Shown: positions 16,663-25,692 of the stretch, in pieces
How the letters are laid out: every line of letters starts with the position of its first letter
How positions within the stretch are numbered: position 1 is the first letter of the stretch
Origin: an uncultured Bacteroidota bacterium
GTDB taxonomy: Bacteria > Bacteroidota > Bacteroidia > Flavobacteriales > Flavobacteriaceae
NCBI GenBank assembly: GCA_902520835.1
Contig: CABYPD010000005.1
Span: forward strand, 7,501-70,685
DNA: 63,185 nucleotides
Direction: 5' to 3'
Position numbers and translations under genes: made by a program
The notes under the pieces: model-generated
Databases searched by the model: none
What the model was told of the DNA's origin: nothing
The model's input: only the letters and a program-made list of their open reading frames with translations

Positions 16663-18288
16663 ATGAAATCTTTGAATATAATATTAATTATCATTTTCTT
16701 TTTAACCTCCAATTGTAATCTTTTTTCACAAGATTACAATTTTACTAAACAAGATACACTTCGTGGATCAATAACCCCCGAAAGAGCTTGGTGGGATTTA
16801 GTTTATTATCATTTAGATATCTCAGTTAATCCTGATGAAAAATTTATCAAGGGATCAAATACAATTACTTACAGTGTTTTAGATTCTGAGGATAGACTTC
16901 AGGTCGATTTACAAGATCCATTGAAAATTACAAAAGTCGAACAAAATGGAAAAATACTTGATTTTGAGTCTGTGGGTAATGCACATTTTATAAAACTTAT
17001 TGAGAAGCAAAAAAAAGGTGATATTCAGTCAATAAAAGTTTTTTATGAAGGAAAACCTAAAGAAGCAGTAAGAGCACCATGGGATGGCGGTCTTTCATGG
17101 AAAAGAGATTCTAATGGTAAACATTTTGTTGCAACTAGCTGCCAGGGAATTGGGGCTAGTATTTGGTGGCCTAATAAAGATCACATGTATGATGAAGTTG
17201 ACAGTATGTTAATCAGTGTAAATGTACCAAAGAACCTAGTTAATGTTTCAAATGGTAGATTAAGAAAAGTTGAAAACTATGAAAATTCTAATACATTTCA
17301 TTGGTTTGTTTCAAATCCAATCAATAATTATGGTGTTAATATAAATATTGGAGATTATGTTAGTTTTTCAGAAGTGTATCAAGGTGAAAAAGGACCCTTG
17401 GATATGTCATATTATGTACTCAGAGATAACATTGAAATAGCAAAATCACATTTTAAAGATGCTCCGAAGATGATGGATGCGTTTGAATTTTGGTTTGGTC
17501 CTTATCCATTCTATGAAGACAGTTTTAAAATTGTTGAGGTTCCATATCTTGGTATGGAACATCAAAGTTCTATTACCTACGGAAATAGATATATGAAGGG
17601 ATATCTGGGTAGGGATTTATCAAGAACAGGGTGGGGGTTAAAATTTGATTACATCATTATTCATGAAGCTGGACACGAATGGTTTGCTAACAACATAACT
17701 TATAAAGATATTGCTGACATGTGGATTCATGAATCTTTTACAACATATTCTGAAAATCTTTATCTAGATTATCATTTTGGTAAAGAAGCATCATCTGAAT
17801 ACGTGATAGGTACAAGATATAGCATTTCTAATAAAGATCCAATGATTGGTCCATATGGTGTAAACAGGAGAGGAAGTGATATCTACACAAAAGGTGCAAA
17901 TTTATTACATACCTTAAGACAAATTGCAGACAATGACGAATTATGGAGAAGTATACTTCGCGGTTTAAATAGCAATTTTTATCATCAAACGGTTGAAACA
18001 AAACAGATAGAAGATTATATATCCTCAAAAATTGGATTTGATTTATCATCTTTTTTTGATCAATATTTGAGAGATGTAAGAATACCAAAGTTTGAATATA
18101 ATATTACCAATGGTATATTGACTTACAGATGGGTTGACGTTATTCAAAATTTTACTATGCCAATTGAAATAAATGTTGATGGTGAGAATATTAAATTATA
18201 CCCAACAACACAGAAAAAGTCTATTAAAATCGAATCTGAAACTATTAAGGTTAATAAGAATTATTATGTCAATTCTGTAAAAGTTTAA
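16663..18288 (+). CDS. M1 family zinc metallopeptidase (secreted)
   Basis: 541 residues from the ATG at 16663, chosen because MKSLNIILIIIFFLTSNCNLFSQ is a complete signal peptide; an in-frame ATG at 16624 adds 13 residues that would disrupt it. The zinc site is HEAGHEW (His334, Glu335, His338) with the third ligand Glu357, 18 residues later (WIHES). The exopeptidase motif appears as YLGMEHQS, a variant of GxMEN typical of Bacteroidota M1 proteins. It probably acts as a periplasmic or secreted aminopeptidase. The 3' end overlaps the convergent thrC by 4 nt. Confidence 0.88.
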   Translation: MKSLNIILIIIFFLTSNCNLFSQDYNFTKQDTLRGSITPERAWWDLVYYHLDISVNPDEKFIKGSNTITYSVLDSEDRLQVDLQDPLKITKVEQNGKILDFESVGNAHFIKLIEKQKKGDIQSIKVFYEGKPKEAVRAPWDGGLSWKRDSNGKHFVATSCQGIGASIWWPNKDHMYDEVDSMLISVNVPKNLVNVSNGRLRKVENYENSNTFHWFVSNPINNYGVNINIGDYVSFSEVYQGEKGPLDMSYYVLRDNIEIAKSHFKDAPKMMDAFEFWFGPYPFYEDSFKIVEVPYLGMEHQSSITYGNRYMKGYLGRDLSRTGWGLKFDYIIIHEAGHEWFANNITYKDIADMWIHESFTTYSENLYLDYHFGKEASSEYVIGTRYSISNKDPMIGPYGVNRRGSDIYTKGANLLHTLRQIADNDELWRSILRGLNSNFYHQTVETKQIEDYISSKIGFDLSSFFDQYLRDVRIPKFEYNITNGILTYRWVDVIQNFTMPIEINVDGENIKLYPTTQKKSIKIESETIKVNKNYYVNSVKV

Positions 18289-19571
18289 TTTATAGAGTTA
18301 ATAAAATCAACTAAACTATTGTAGTCATTATTAATTTTATGAATAATCTCTTTATTATCAAAATTTAAATTTGTTTTAAAAAAATCTTCTCTAATTTTAA
18401 GTATTTCTCTAATTGAATCCATAAACTTTATAGGATGTGCAGTTTCAAAAAAAACTCCAGTTTCATTACTTTGCAAGTTTCTTTTTAATCCAACTAAACC
18501 AACCGCACCATGCGGATCTAAAATATATTCAGTGCTATTAAATATTTTTTTTATTTCTTCTTTTGTTTGAAATTCGTCAACCATTTCACTAATTAGGTTT
18601 TTTGAGAGTGATTTGAAATTATCATCATAAATTTTTTCTATCCTTGGAAAATTATTTGGAATTGACACATCCATTGCATTTGATATTGTTCTTTTTGTTT
18701 GTTTAGGATCAAAAACACCTGAGGATAAATATCTAGGTATTGTGTCATTAATATTTGTTGACGCAATAATTTTTTTGAAATTTAAACCCATTTTTTTAGA
18801 CATTAATCCTGCACATATGTTTCCAAAATTTCCACTAGGTACCGATATACATACTTCTTTTTCTTTATTTATTTTTTTTAACTCTTTATATAAAATAAAA
18901 TAGTAAATTATTTGTGGTAACCACCTTCCTACATTTATTGAATTCGCTGATGAAATATTAATTTTTTTTCTTAATATATTATCATTAAAAGCCTGTTTCA
19001 CTAGATTTTGGCATGCATCAAAATCAGCTGCTAATTCAACAGCATATATATTATTTCCTTTTGTAGTAATTTGTTTTTGTTGAAATGAGCTTATTTTATT
19101 CTTAGGGAATAATATAATTACATTTATGTTTTTCTTGTTAAAAAAGCTATTAGCAACAGCTGCACCAGTATCTCCGGATGTTGCCACTAAAATATTCAAA
19201 ACTTTATCTTTAGTGTAATATTGTAAACTATTTGCTAAAAATGATGCACCTACATCTTTGAATGCTAAAGTAGGTCCATGAAAAAGTTCAAATGAAAATA
19301 TATTATTTTGTATTTGTTTTATTGGAAAATCAAAATTAATTGTTTTATCAATTATTTTTTTTAATTCTTTATCAGGAATTTCACTATTGATAAAGCTTTT
19401 CATTATTAAGAAGCCAATTTCTTGATTTGATAATCCTTTAATATTTTGTATTAATTCATCTAGTGTTTTTATTTTTTTGGGAAAATAAAGCCCACCATCA
19501 ATTGATAAACCATTAAAAATAGAATTTTTAAAAGTATCATTTACACTACTATTATTTAAGCTCGTAAACAT
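18285..19571 (-). CDS. thrC: Threonine synthase
   Basis: 428 residues. It contains the PLP-binding motif HGPTLAFKDVGASF with Lys105, the phosphate loop VATSGDTGAAV, SSANSINVGRWLPQIIYY and VPSGNFGNICAG. It converts O-phosphohomoserine to threonine with PLP. It is the last gene of the thrA-thrB-thrC operon, one nucleotide after thrB. The 3' end overlaps the M1 peptidase gene by 4 nt. Confidence 0.95.
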   Translation of the reverse strand: MFTSLNNSSVNDTFKNSIFNGLSIDGGLYFPKKIKTLDELIQNIKGLSNQEIGFLIMKSFINSEIPDKELKKIIDKTINFDFPIKQIQNNIFSFELFHGPTLAFKDVGASFLANSLQYYTKDKVLNILVATSGDTGAAVANSFFNKKNINVIILFPKNKISSFQQKQITTKGNNIYAVELAADFDACQNLVKQAFNDNILRKKINISSANSINVGRWLPQIIYYFILYKELKKINKEKEVCISVPSGNFGNICAGLMSKKMGLNFKKIIASTNINDTIPRYLSSGVFDPKQTKRTISNAMDVSIPNNFPRIEKIYDDNFKSLSKNLISEMVDEFQTKEEIKKIFNSTEYILDPHGAVGLVGLKRNLQSNETGVFFETAHPIKFMDSIREILKIREDFFKTNLNFDNKEIIHKINNDYNSLVDFINSIN

Positions 19572-19572
19572 T

Positions 19573-20496
19573 TTAAATGATTTTTATTCCTCTATCATTT
19601 ACAATTGACACATAGCTTTTATATTTTATATTTTTTTTCTGGAGATGTTTTTCTAGATTAATTTTAACATCATTTGCTATTTTTGGTCCTTTTGATAATG
19701 AAAACATTGATGGTCCTGAGCCGGAAATTCCAAATCCAATGGACCCACTTTCTAATGCAATTTTTTTTAGATTGTTGAATTCTGGTATTATTTCTGATCT
19801 GTATGGTTCAACTATGATATCTTTGACACATCTACTAATCATTTCATAATCTTCATTGTATAATGCGCTAATAAATGCTCCTAAATTTGAAGCTTGTTCT
19901 GTTAATTTAGAAATTTCAATTTTCCTTTGAACCAATATCCTGGAATCAGATGTTTTAATTTCAACCTGAGGATGAATAATTGTTACAAATAGTTGTAGCG
20001 GTGTTTTCAACTTAACGACATCAAATTCCTTATTACTTCTTACTAAGGTAATTCCACCAAGCAATACAGCTGTAATATTATCAGCGTGATACGAATTTGT
20101 ACATGCATATTCTCCCTCAGCAGCAAAAGGAATTAATTCTTTATTAGTAAAAGGTCTTTTTAAAAGCTCATTTATTGCAAAAACACTTCCAGCTGAGCTA
20201 GCTGCACTACTGCCGATTCCACTTCCAGGTTTAATTTTTTTATTTACTGAAATGTGAAATCCAAAATCTATATTCTTAAATGATTTTAGAAGTGCAAGTG
20301 CAGAAACACTTGCAGCGTTTTTATTTATATCTTTTGTTACAATATAGTCACCACAAATATCAAGTTCAATTCCTTTTTTGTTTGTTTGTGTTACAATTAT
20401 TTCATCACCTATGTTGTCTAAACATAGTCCAAGAATATCAAATCCACAAGAAATGTTTGCAACACTTCCTGGACAAAAAACCTTTATACTTTTCAT
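19573..20496 (-). CDS. thrB: Homoserine kinase
   Basis: 307 residues, standard. This GHMP kinase has the ATP loop PGSGIGSSAASSAG (residues 90-103), the N-terminal FCPGSVANISCGFDILG and the C-terminal GISGSGPSMFSL. It phosphorylates homoserine in threonine synthesis. The start overlaps the thrA stop by 4 nt (ATGA-type coupling) and thrC follows after 1 nt. Confidence 0.95.
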   Translation of the reverse strand: MKSIKVFCPGSVANISCGFDILGLCLDNIGDEIIVTQTNKKGIELDICGDYIVTKDINKNAASVSALALLKSFKNIDFGFHISVNKKIKPGSGIGSSAASSAGSVFAINELLKRPFTNKELIPFAAEGEYACTNSYHADNITAVLLGGITLVRSNKEFDVVKLKTPLQLFVTIIHPQVEIKTSDSRILVQRKIEISKLTEQASNLGAFISALYNEDYEMISRCVKDIIVEPYRSEIIPEFNNLKKIALESGSIGFGISGSGPSMFSLSKGPKIANDVKINLEKHLQKKNIKYKSYVSIVNDRGIKII

Positions 20497-22937
20497 CTAT
20501 TAGCTATTCTAATTATATCGGCAAAAATCCCAGCAGCTGTTACCTCTGCTCCAGCGCCAGCTCCTTTAACAATAAGTGGTTGATCGCTATATCTTGATGT
20601 GTAGAACAACACTATGTTATCACTTCCTTCCAAATTATAAAATGGATGGTTAATATCAACACTTTTAAGAGAAACTGTAGCTTTATTATTGTTTAATTCA
20701 GCGACATATTTTAATTTTTGATTTTTTTTCTTAGACTTTGTAAGTAAATTATTGAAGTGAAATTTATTTTCAATCAAAGAATTTTTGAAATCATCATAAT
20801 TAGATTTTTTCAAACATTCATCAGGTAAAAAACTTTTATTAACTATTTCGTTAAGTTCTATTTTTAATCCACTCTCTCTAGCTAAAATTAAAATTTTCCT
20901 AGCTACATCAACTCCGCTTAAATCAATCTTTGGGTCAGGTTCAGTAAAGCCTAATTTTTTTGCCTCATCAACAATACTATGGAATGTGTTTTCTTTTTTA
21001 AAATTATTAAAAATATAATTCAAACTACCTGATAAAACTGCTTGTATTGAAATTATTTTATCACCTGAGTTAACTAAATTATTCAAAGTATCAATTATTG
21101 GTAAACTAGCTCCAACATTCGTTTCAAAAAGAAATGGAGCATTATAATTTTTTGACAGATATTTTAAATTTTTATAGTTACTAAATTCATCAGCACATGC
21201 TATCTTATTACAGGTTACTACCGAAATACTGTTTTTTAAATAATTAGAGTAAAAATTGGAAATGATATTTGAGGCAGTATTGTCTACAAAAATACTATTG
21301 CGTAAGTTTATTTTTTTAGTTTTATTAAAAAATTTAATTGGGTCTGCATTTATTCCTTTTTCTAAAAGAGTTTTCCATTTAGAGAGTTTTATGCCACTGG
21401 ATTTGAAAATCATTTTTTTTGAATTTGAAATAGCGACAACATTAATTTTTATGTTAAGATTTTTGATTAAATATTCTTCTTGATTTTTAAATTGATTTAA
21501 TAATTCACTTCCAACATTTCCAACGCCAGTAATAAAAAGGTTAACTTCTTTTATGTTCTTTTCAAAAAATTTTTCGTGAAGAGTGTTTAATGCTTTATTA
21601 ATATTTTTTTCTTCAATAACTGCACTAATATTTCTTTCTGAAGCTCCTTGTGAAATAGCTTTTACATTTATGTTATTGTTACCTAGTGCACTAAACATTT
21701 TTCCACTAATTCCTTGATGATTCTTCATTTTATCCCCAACTAAAGCAACAATACATAAATTATTTTCAACAGAAATAGGGTCAATAGATTTGTTGTTTAT
21801 TTCATTTTCAAATTCTTCAGTAATAATTGTTTGGCTTTTTATAGCATCTTTTGAGCTAATTCCAATGCAGATAGAATGTTCAGATGAGGCTTGAGTAATC
21901 ATCACAATATTAATGTTTTCATTAGAGAGACATTCGAATAATCTTTTTGAGTAACCAGGAGTGCCAATCATTCCGCTTCCTTCAAGAGTCAGTAAACAGA
22001 TATTATCAATATGTGATATACCTTTTATGGCTGAGAATTTATTTTTAGATCTAATTCCGATAAATGAGCCTTTAGCTTTAGGTTTAAATGTATTTTTAAT
22101 GTTAATCGGAATATTTTTAGCTATTAAAGGTTGAATTGTTGGAGGGTAAATAACTTTTGCTCCAAAATAAGAAAGCTCCATAGCTTCCTCATATGATAAC
22201 TCAGAAATTGGCTTAGCTTGTTTGACGATTTTAGGATTTGCAGTATACATACCACTTACATCAGTCCAAATGTCAAGTTTTTTGGCATTTACAATATTAG
22301 CTAATATACTAGCGGAAAAATCTGAACCACCTCTGCCGAGTGTAGTGGTTTTTTTATCGTGACTTGAAGCTATAAATCCAGGAAATATTAAGAAAGAGCT
22401 ATTTTTTTTATTTAAAAGAACATCAAGCTTTTTTGATGTTTTCTCAAAGTCTATAATAAGGCTGTTGCCTTTTGATTTTTTTGTAAAAATAATTTTCCTT
22501 GCATCTATATATTCACTGTCTAAATTATTAAATCTAGTAATTTCATAAAATATATATGAGGAAAGTAATTCACCGTAGGATGATATTTTATCCAATATTG
22601 TTTTACTAAGTTCTCCAACACCAAAAACACCATCTAAAATATTTTCTAGCTCTAAAAATTTTTTTTGAACTTCAGTCAAGATTTTAACCTGATAGTTAAT
22701 ATCTACAAGTTCTCTGATTATTTCAAAGTGATAAGATTCTATTTTTTTAAATGATTCCTTGTAAATCGTTTTCTTGTTCGCAGCTAGCTCTCCACAGGCA
22801 ATTATATTATTTGTTGTCTTTCCTAAAGCCGAAAGTACCACTATGGTATCAGACTCATAAGTTTTAACAATATTTAATACCTTGAGTATGTTTTTGCTTG
22901 ATGATAATGAAGATCCTCCAAATTTTATTACTTTCAA
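20493..22937 (-). CDS. thrA: Bifunctional aspartokinase / homoserine dehydrogenase
   Basis: 814 residues, starting at TTG (22937-22935); no in-frame ATG exists upstream before clpC, and MKVIKFGGSSL is the expected start. The N-terminal aspartokinase domain (to about 300) has KFGGSS, LGRGGSDFSA and WTDVSGMYTANP. Two ACT domains (about 310-455) have TLEGSGMIG and VGDKMKNHQGISGKMFSAL. The homoserine dehydrogenase (about 465-814) has FITGVGNVGSELL and EPDPKIDLSGVDVARKILIL. It catalyses the first and third steps from aspartate and is probably feedback-inhibited through the ACT domains. A perfect TAnnTTTG box lies 22 nt upstream. Confidence 0.95.
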   Translation of the reverse strand: MKVIKFGGSSLSSSKNILKVLNIVKTYESDTIVVLSALGKTTNNIIACGELAANKKTIYKESFKKIESYHFEIIRELVDINYQVKILTEVQKKFLELENILDGVFGVGELSKTILDKISSYGELLSSYIFYEITRFNNLDSEYIDARKIIFTKKSKGNSLIIDFEKTSKKLDVLLNKKNSSFLIFPGFIASSHDKKTTTLGRGGSDFSASILANIVNAKKLDIWTDVSGMYTANPKIVKQAKPISELSYEEAMELSYFGAKVIYPPTIQPLIAKNIPINIKNTFKPKAKGSFIGIRSKNKFSAIKGISHIDNICLLTLEGSGMIGTPGYSKRLFECLSNENINIVMITQASSEHSICIGISSKDAIKSQTIITEEFENEINNKSIDPISVENNLCIVALVGDKMKNHQGISGKMFSALGNNNINVKAISQGASERNISAVIEEKNINKALNTLHEKFFEKNIKEVNLFITGVGNVGSELLNQFKNQEEYLIKNLNIKINVVAISNSKKMIFKSSGIKLSKWKTLLEKGINADPIKFFNKTKKINLRNSIFVDNTASNIISNFYSNYLKNSISVVTCNKIACADEFSNYKNLKYLSKNYNAPFLFETNVGASLPIIDTLNNLVNSGDKIISIQAVLSGSLNYIFNNFKKENTFHSIVDEAKKLGFTEPDPKIDLSGVDVARKILILARESGLKIELNEIVNKSFLPDECLKKSNYDDFKNSLIENKFHFNNLLTKSKKKNQKLKYVAELNNNKATVSLKSVDINHPFYNLEGSDNIVLFYTSRYSDQPLIVKGAGAGAEVTAAGIFADIIRIANR

Positions 22938-22959
22938 ACTTTTAAGTTTTTTAAGAAAG

Positions 22960-22967
22960 CAAAGGTA
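22960..22967 (-). promoter_or_regulatory. Candidate -7 element (TACCTTTG) upstream of thrABC
   Basis: The minus-strand octamer TACCTTTG matches TAnnTTTG in the 57-nt clpC-thrA gap and ends 22 nt before the TTG start. A -33 TTG at the usual spacing is not seen, as that region overlaps the end of clpC. It suggests thrABC has its own promoter rather than depending on clpC read-through. Confidence 0.4.
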
Positions 22968-22994
22968 TTATTTTCTTTAAAAAATTAAATGATT

Positions 22995-25538
22995 TTACGA
23001 AGAAACTGAAAATTCTAATGAAGATTTGTCTTTATTGTGTGAAATACTTACTAAATCATTCTTTTTAATTTCATTATTCACAATTCTTTTTGCAATTTCA
23101 TTTTCAATATATTTTTGAATAGCTCTTTTAACAGGCCTTGCACCGAACTCTTGATTAAATCCTTTTGAAGCTAAAAATGTAATTGCTTTTGAATCAATTT
23201 TTACTTTATATTCAATCTCAGAAAGTCTATCAATAAACTTTTTTATTTCAATTCTTACTATTTTCTCAATTTCTTTTTCTTTTAGCTCGTTGAATACAAT
23301 AATTTCATCAATTCTATTTAAAAATTCAGGTGAAAACTTTTTCCCTAAACTTTTTTTTAGAATTTCAGTAGATAATTTATTTTTTTCTTTTTTTCTAAAT
23401 TCAGTATCAAAACCAACACCTGTACCAAAATCTTTTAACTTCCTTGTTCCAATGTTTGATGTCATAATAATAACAGTGTTTTTAAAATCAACTTTTCTAC
23501 CAACACTATCTGTGAGATAGCCGTCGTCCAAAACTTGTAACATCATATTAAAAACATCAGGATGAGCCTTTTCTACTTCATCTAATAATACTATAGAATA
23601 TGGTTTTCTTCTTATTTTTTCACTCAATTGTCCTCCTTCATCATATCCTACATAACCTGGAGGAGCACCTATTAATCTACTAACTGAAAATTTCTCCATG
23701 TATTCACTCATGTCTAACCTGACAAGTGAATCTTTACTGTTAAATAATTCTTGACCTAAATTTTTTGCTAATTGTGTTTTTCCAACACCTGTTTGGCCGA
23801 GAAAAATAAATGAACCAATTGGCTTGTTAGGATCCTTTAAACCTGTTTGATTTCTTTGGATAGCATTAACTAATACTTTGATTGCGTCATCTTGACCAAT
23901 AATATTCTCCTTCAAGTTCTTTTCTAAATCAAAATTGATGGATTTTTCATTAGTTGTATTATCAATTTTTCTAAGCGGAATTCCAGATATAAGCGATACC
24001 ACTTCAGTTATATTATCTTCACTAACAATTTCCCTTTTTTTCTTTAAATCATTCTCCCATTCAAGTTGTTGATCAATTAATTTTTTTTCTAATTTTTTTT
24101 CATCATCTCTTAGCTTAGCAGCTTCTTCGTATTTTTGATTTTTTACAACAGAATTTTTCTTTTCTCTAACATTCTCTAGTTTTTCTTCAAGTTCAATAAT
24201 TTCTTTGGGAACATCCATGTTAGTTATATGAATTCGAGATCCTGCTTCATCCATAGCGTCAATAGCCTTATCAGGAAGATTTCTATCATTAACATATCTG
24301 TCAGTTAATTTTACACATGCTTCTATTGCATTATCAGTATATTTTACGTTATGATGATCTTCGTATTTGTCCTTGATGTTTTTTAATATTTCAATAGTTT
24401 CACTTATTGTGGTTGGTTCAACCATAATTTTTTGAAATCTTCTTTCTAATGCACCATCTTTTTCGATATACTTTCTATACTCATCTACTGTTGTTGCTCC
24501 AATACATTGTATTTCACCTCTTGCAAGTGCAGGTTTAAACATGTTTGATGCGTCTAAACTTCCCATAGCTCCACCTGCACCAACAATTGTGTGTATCTCA
24601 TCAATAAAAAGAATAATATCTCTGTTTTTCTCAAGCTCATTCATTACTGCTTTCATTCTTTCTTCAAATTGCCCTCTATATTTTGTCCCCGCAACTACAC
24701 TAGCTAAATCAAGAGAAATAACTCTTTTATTATAAAGTAGTCTAGAAACTTTTCTCTCAATTATTCTAAGAGCTAAACCTTCTGCAATTGCTGATTTTCC
24801 AACACCAGGTTCACCAATTAATAGAGGATTATTTTTCTTTCTTCTGCTTAATATTTGTGAAACTCTTTCTATTTCTTTATTTCTACCGATAATAGGATCT
24901 AGTTTTCCTTCATTTGCGTAAGCAGTTAAGTCTCTTCCGAAATTGTCTAAAACAGGTGTTTTAGATTTTTTAGATTTTGAGGAACCAGATTTTACGGTAA
25001 AGGGGTTTTGTTCAATTGAATCATCATTATTGTCATCGTTTTCTTCTTCATATGTGCTTGACGAAGAAATTTCTTCAAATCCGTCATTACTTTCAGAGAT
25101 AAGCTCTTTAAACTGGTCCTTAACAATCTCGTAATTGAGATTTAATTTTTCCAAAAGTTTGGTTGTTGGATCATTCTCATTTCTCAAAATACATAAAAGT
25201 AAATGAGCAGTGTTAATTGAACTTCCCTGAAACAATTTTGCTTCTAAAAAAGTTGTTTTTAACGCTCTTTCAGCTTGCCTTGTTAAATGAAGGTTTTTTC
25301 TTAGATTTTCCTCAAAATTCATTATTGGATTTGGAGGACTCAAAATCTCAATTTTTTTTCTTAAAAAATCAAGATCAATCTCTAAAGATGTTAATATTTT
25401 TATTGCCTTTCCACCACCATCTCGAAGAATCCCAAGTAATAGATGTTCAGTTCCAATAAAATCATGTCCCAAACGAATTGCTTCTTCTTTACTGTACGTG
25501 ATTACATCTTTAACTCTTGAAGAAAAATTATCATCCAT
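22995..25538 (-). CDS. clpC: Clp protease ATP-binding subunit ClpC (Hsp100 AAA+ unfoldase)
   Basis: 847 residues. The double Clp_N repeat occupies 1-145 (GTEHLLLGILRD, NTAHLLLCILRN). An acidic, Ser-rich linker at 150-190 (EEENDDNNDD) follows. The first AAA+ module has Walker A GEPGVGKS (242-249) and FIDEIHTIVGAG. The middle region has a UVR-like coiled coil (KNQKYEEAAKLRDDEKK) that marks ClpC rather than ClpB. The second AAA+ module has LGQTGVGKTQLAKNL, LLDEVEKAHPDVF and FNRIDEIIVF. It feeds proteins to ClpP, which is not in the window. Divergent from gyrA, a gene pairing common in flavobacteria. Confidence 0.93.
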   Translation of the reverse strand: MDDNFSSRVKDVITYSKEEAIRLGHDFIGTEHLLLGILRDGGGKAIKILTSLEIDLDFLRKKIEILSPPNPIMNFEENLRKNLHLTRQAERALKTTFLEAKLFQGSSINTAHLLLCILRNENDPTTKLLEKLNLNYEIVKDQFKELISESNDGFEEISSSSTYEEENDDNNDDSIEQNPFTVKSGSSKSKKSKTPVLDNFGRDLTAYANEGKLDPIIGRNKEIERVSQILSRRKKNNPLLIGEPGVGKSAIAEGLALRIIERKVSRLLYNKRVISLDLASVVAGTKYRGQFEERMKAVMNELEKNRDIILFIDEIHTIVGAGGAMGSLDASNMFKPALARGEIQCIGATTVDEYRKYIEKDGALERRFQKIMVEPTTISETIEILKNIKDKYEDHHNVKYTDNAIEACVKLTDRYVNDRNLPDKAIDAMDEAGSRIHITNMDVPKEIIELEEKLENVREKKNSVVKNQKYEEAAKLRDDEKKLEKKLIDQQLEWENDLKKKREIVSEDNITEVVSLISGIPLRKIDNTTNEKSINFDLEKNLKENIIGQDDAIKVLVNAIQRNQTGLKDPNKPIGSFIFLGQTGVGKTQLAKNLGQELFNSKDSLVRLDMSEYMEKFSVSRLIGAPPGYVGYDEGGQLSEKIRRKPYSIVLLDEVEKAHPDVFNMMLQVLDDGYLTDSVGRKVDFKNTVIIMTSNIGTRKLKDFGTGVGFDTEFRKKEKNKLSTEILKKSLGKKFSPEFLNRIDEIIVFNELKEKEIEKIVRIEIKKFIDRLSEIEYKVKIDSKAITFLASKGFNQEFGARPVKRAIQKYIENEIAKRIVNNEIKKNDLVSISHNKDKSSLEFSVSS

Positions 25539-25642
25539 ACTATAAAATTATAAATAAAAAATATTAATCTAGAAATTAAAATTAAATAATGTTGAAATCT
25601 TTAAAACAATGTTAATAAGTTTATCAAATTCATCTCTGTTAG

Positions 25643-25675
25643 TTTGTTAAAATTTTGAGCTTATAATTATATTTG
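25643..25675 (+). promoter_or_regulatory. Bacteroidota-type promoter of gyrA
   Basis: TTTG (25643-25646), a 21-nt spacer and TATATTTG (25668-25675) match the -33/-7 consensus. The -7 ends 17 nt before the gyrA ATG, so the 5' leader would be only about 10-12 nt. No Shine-Dalgarno sequence is present, as usual for this group. Confidence 0.6.
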
Positions 25676-25692
25676 AAATATATACTAAAATT

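Noticed and set aside
20280-20597. 105-codon plus-strand frame antisense to thrB/thrA
   Set aside because: It is opposite two conserved enzymes and its Leu/Tyr/Ser-rich translation is typical of a complementary-frame artefact.
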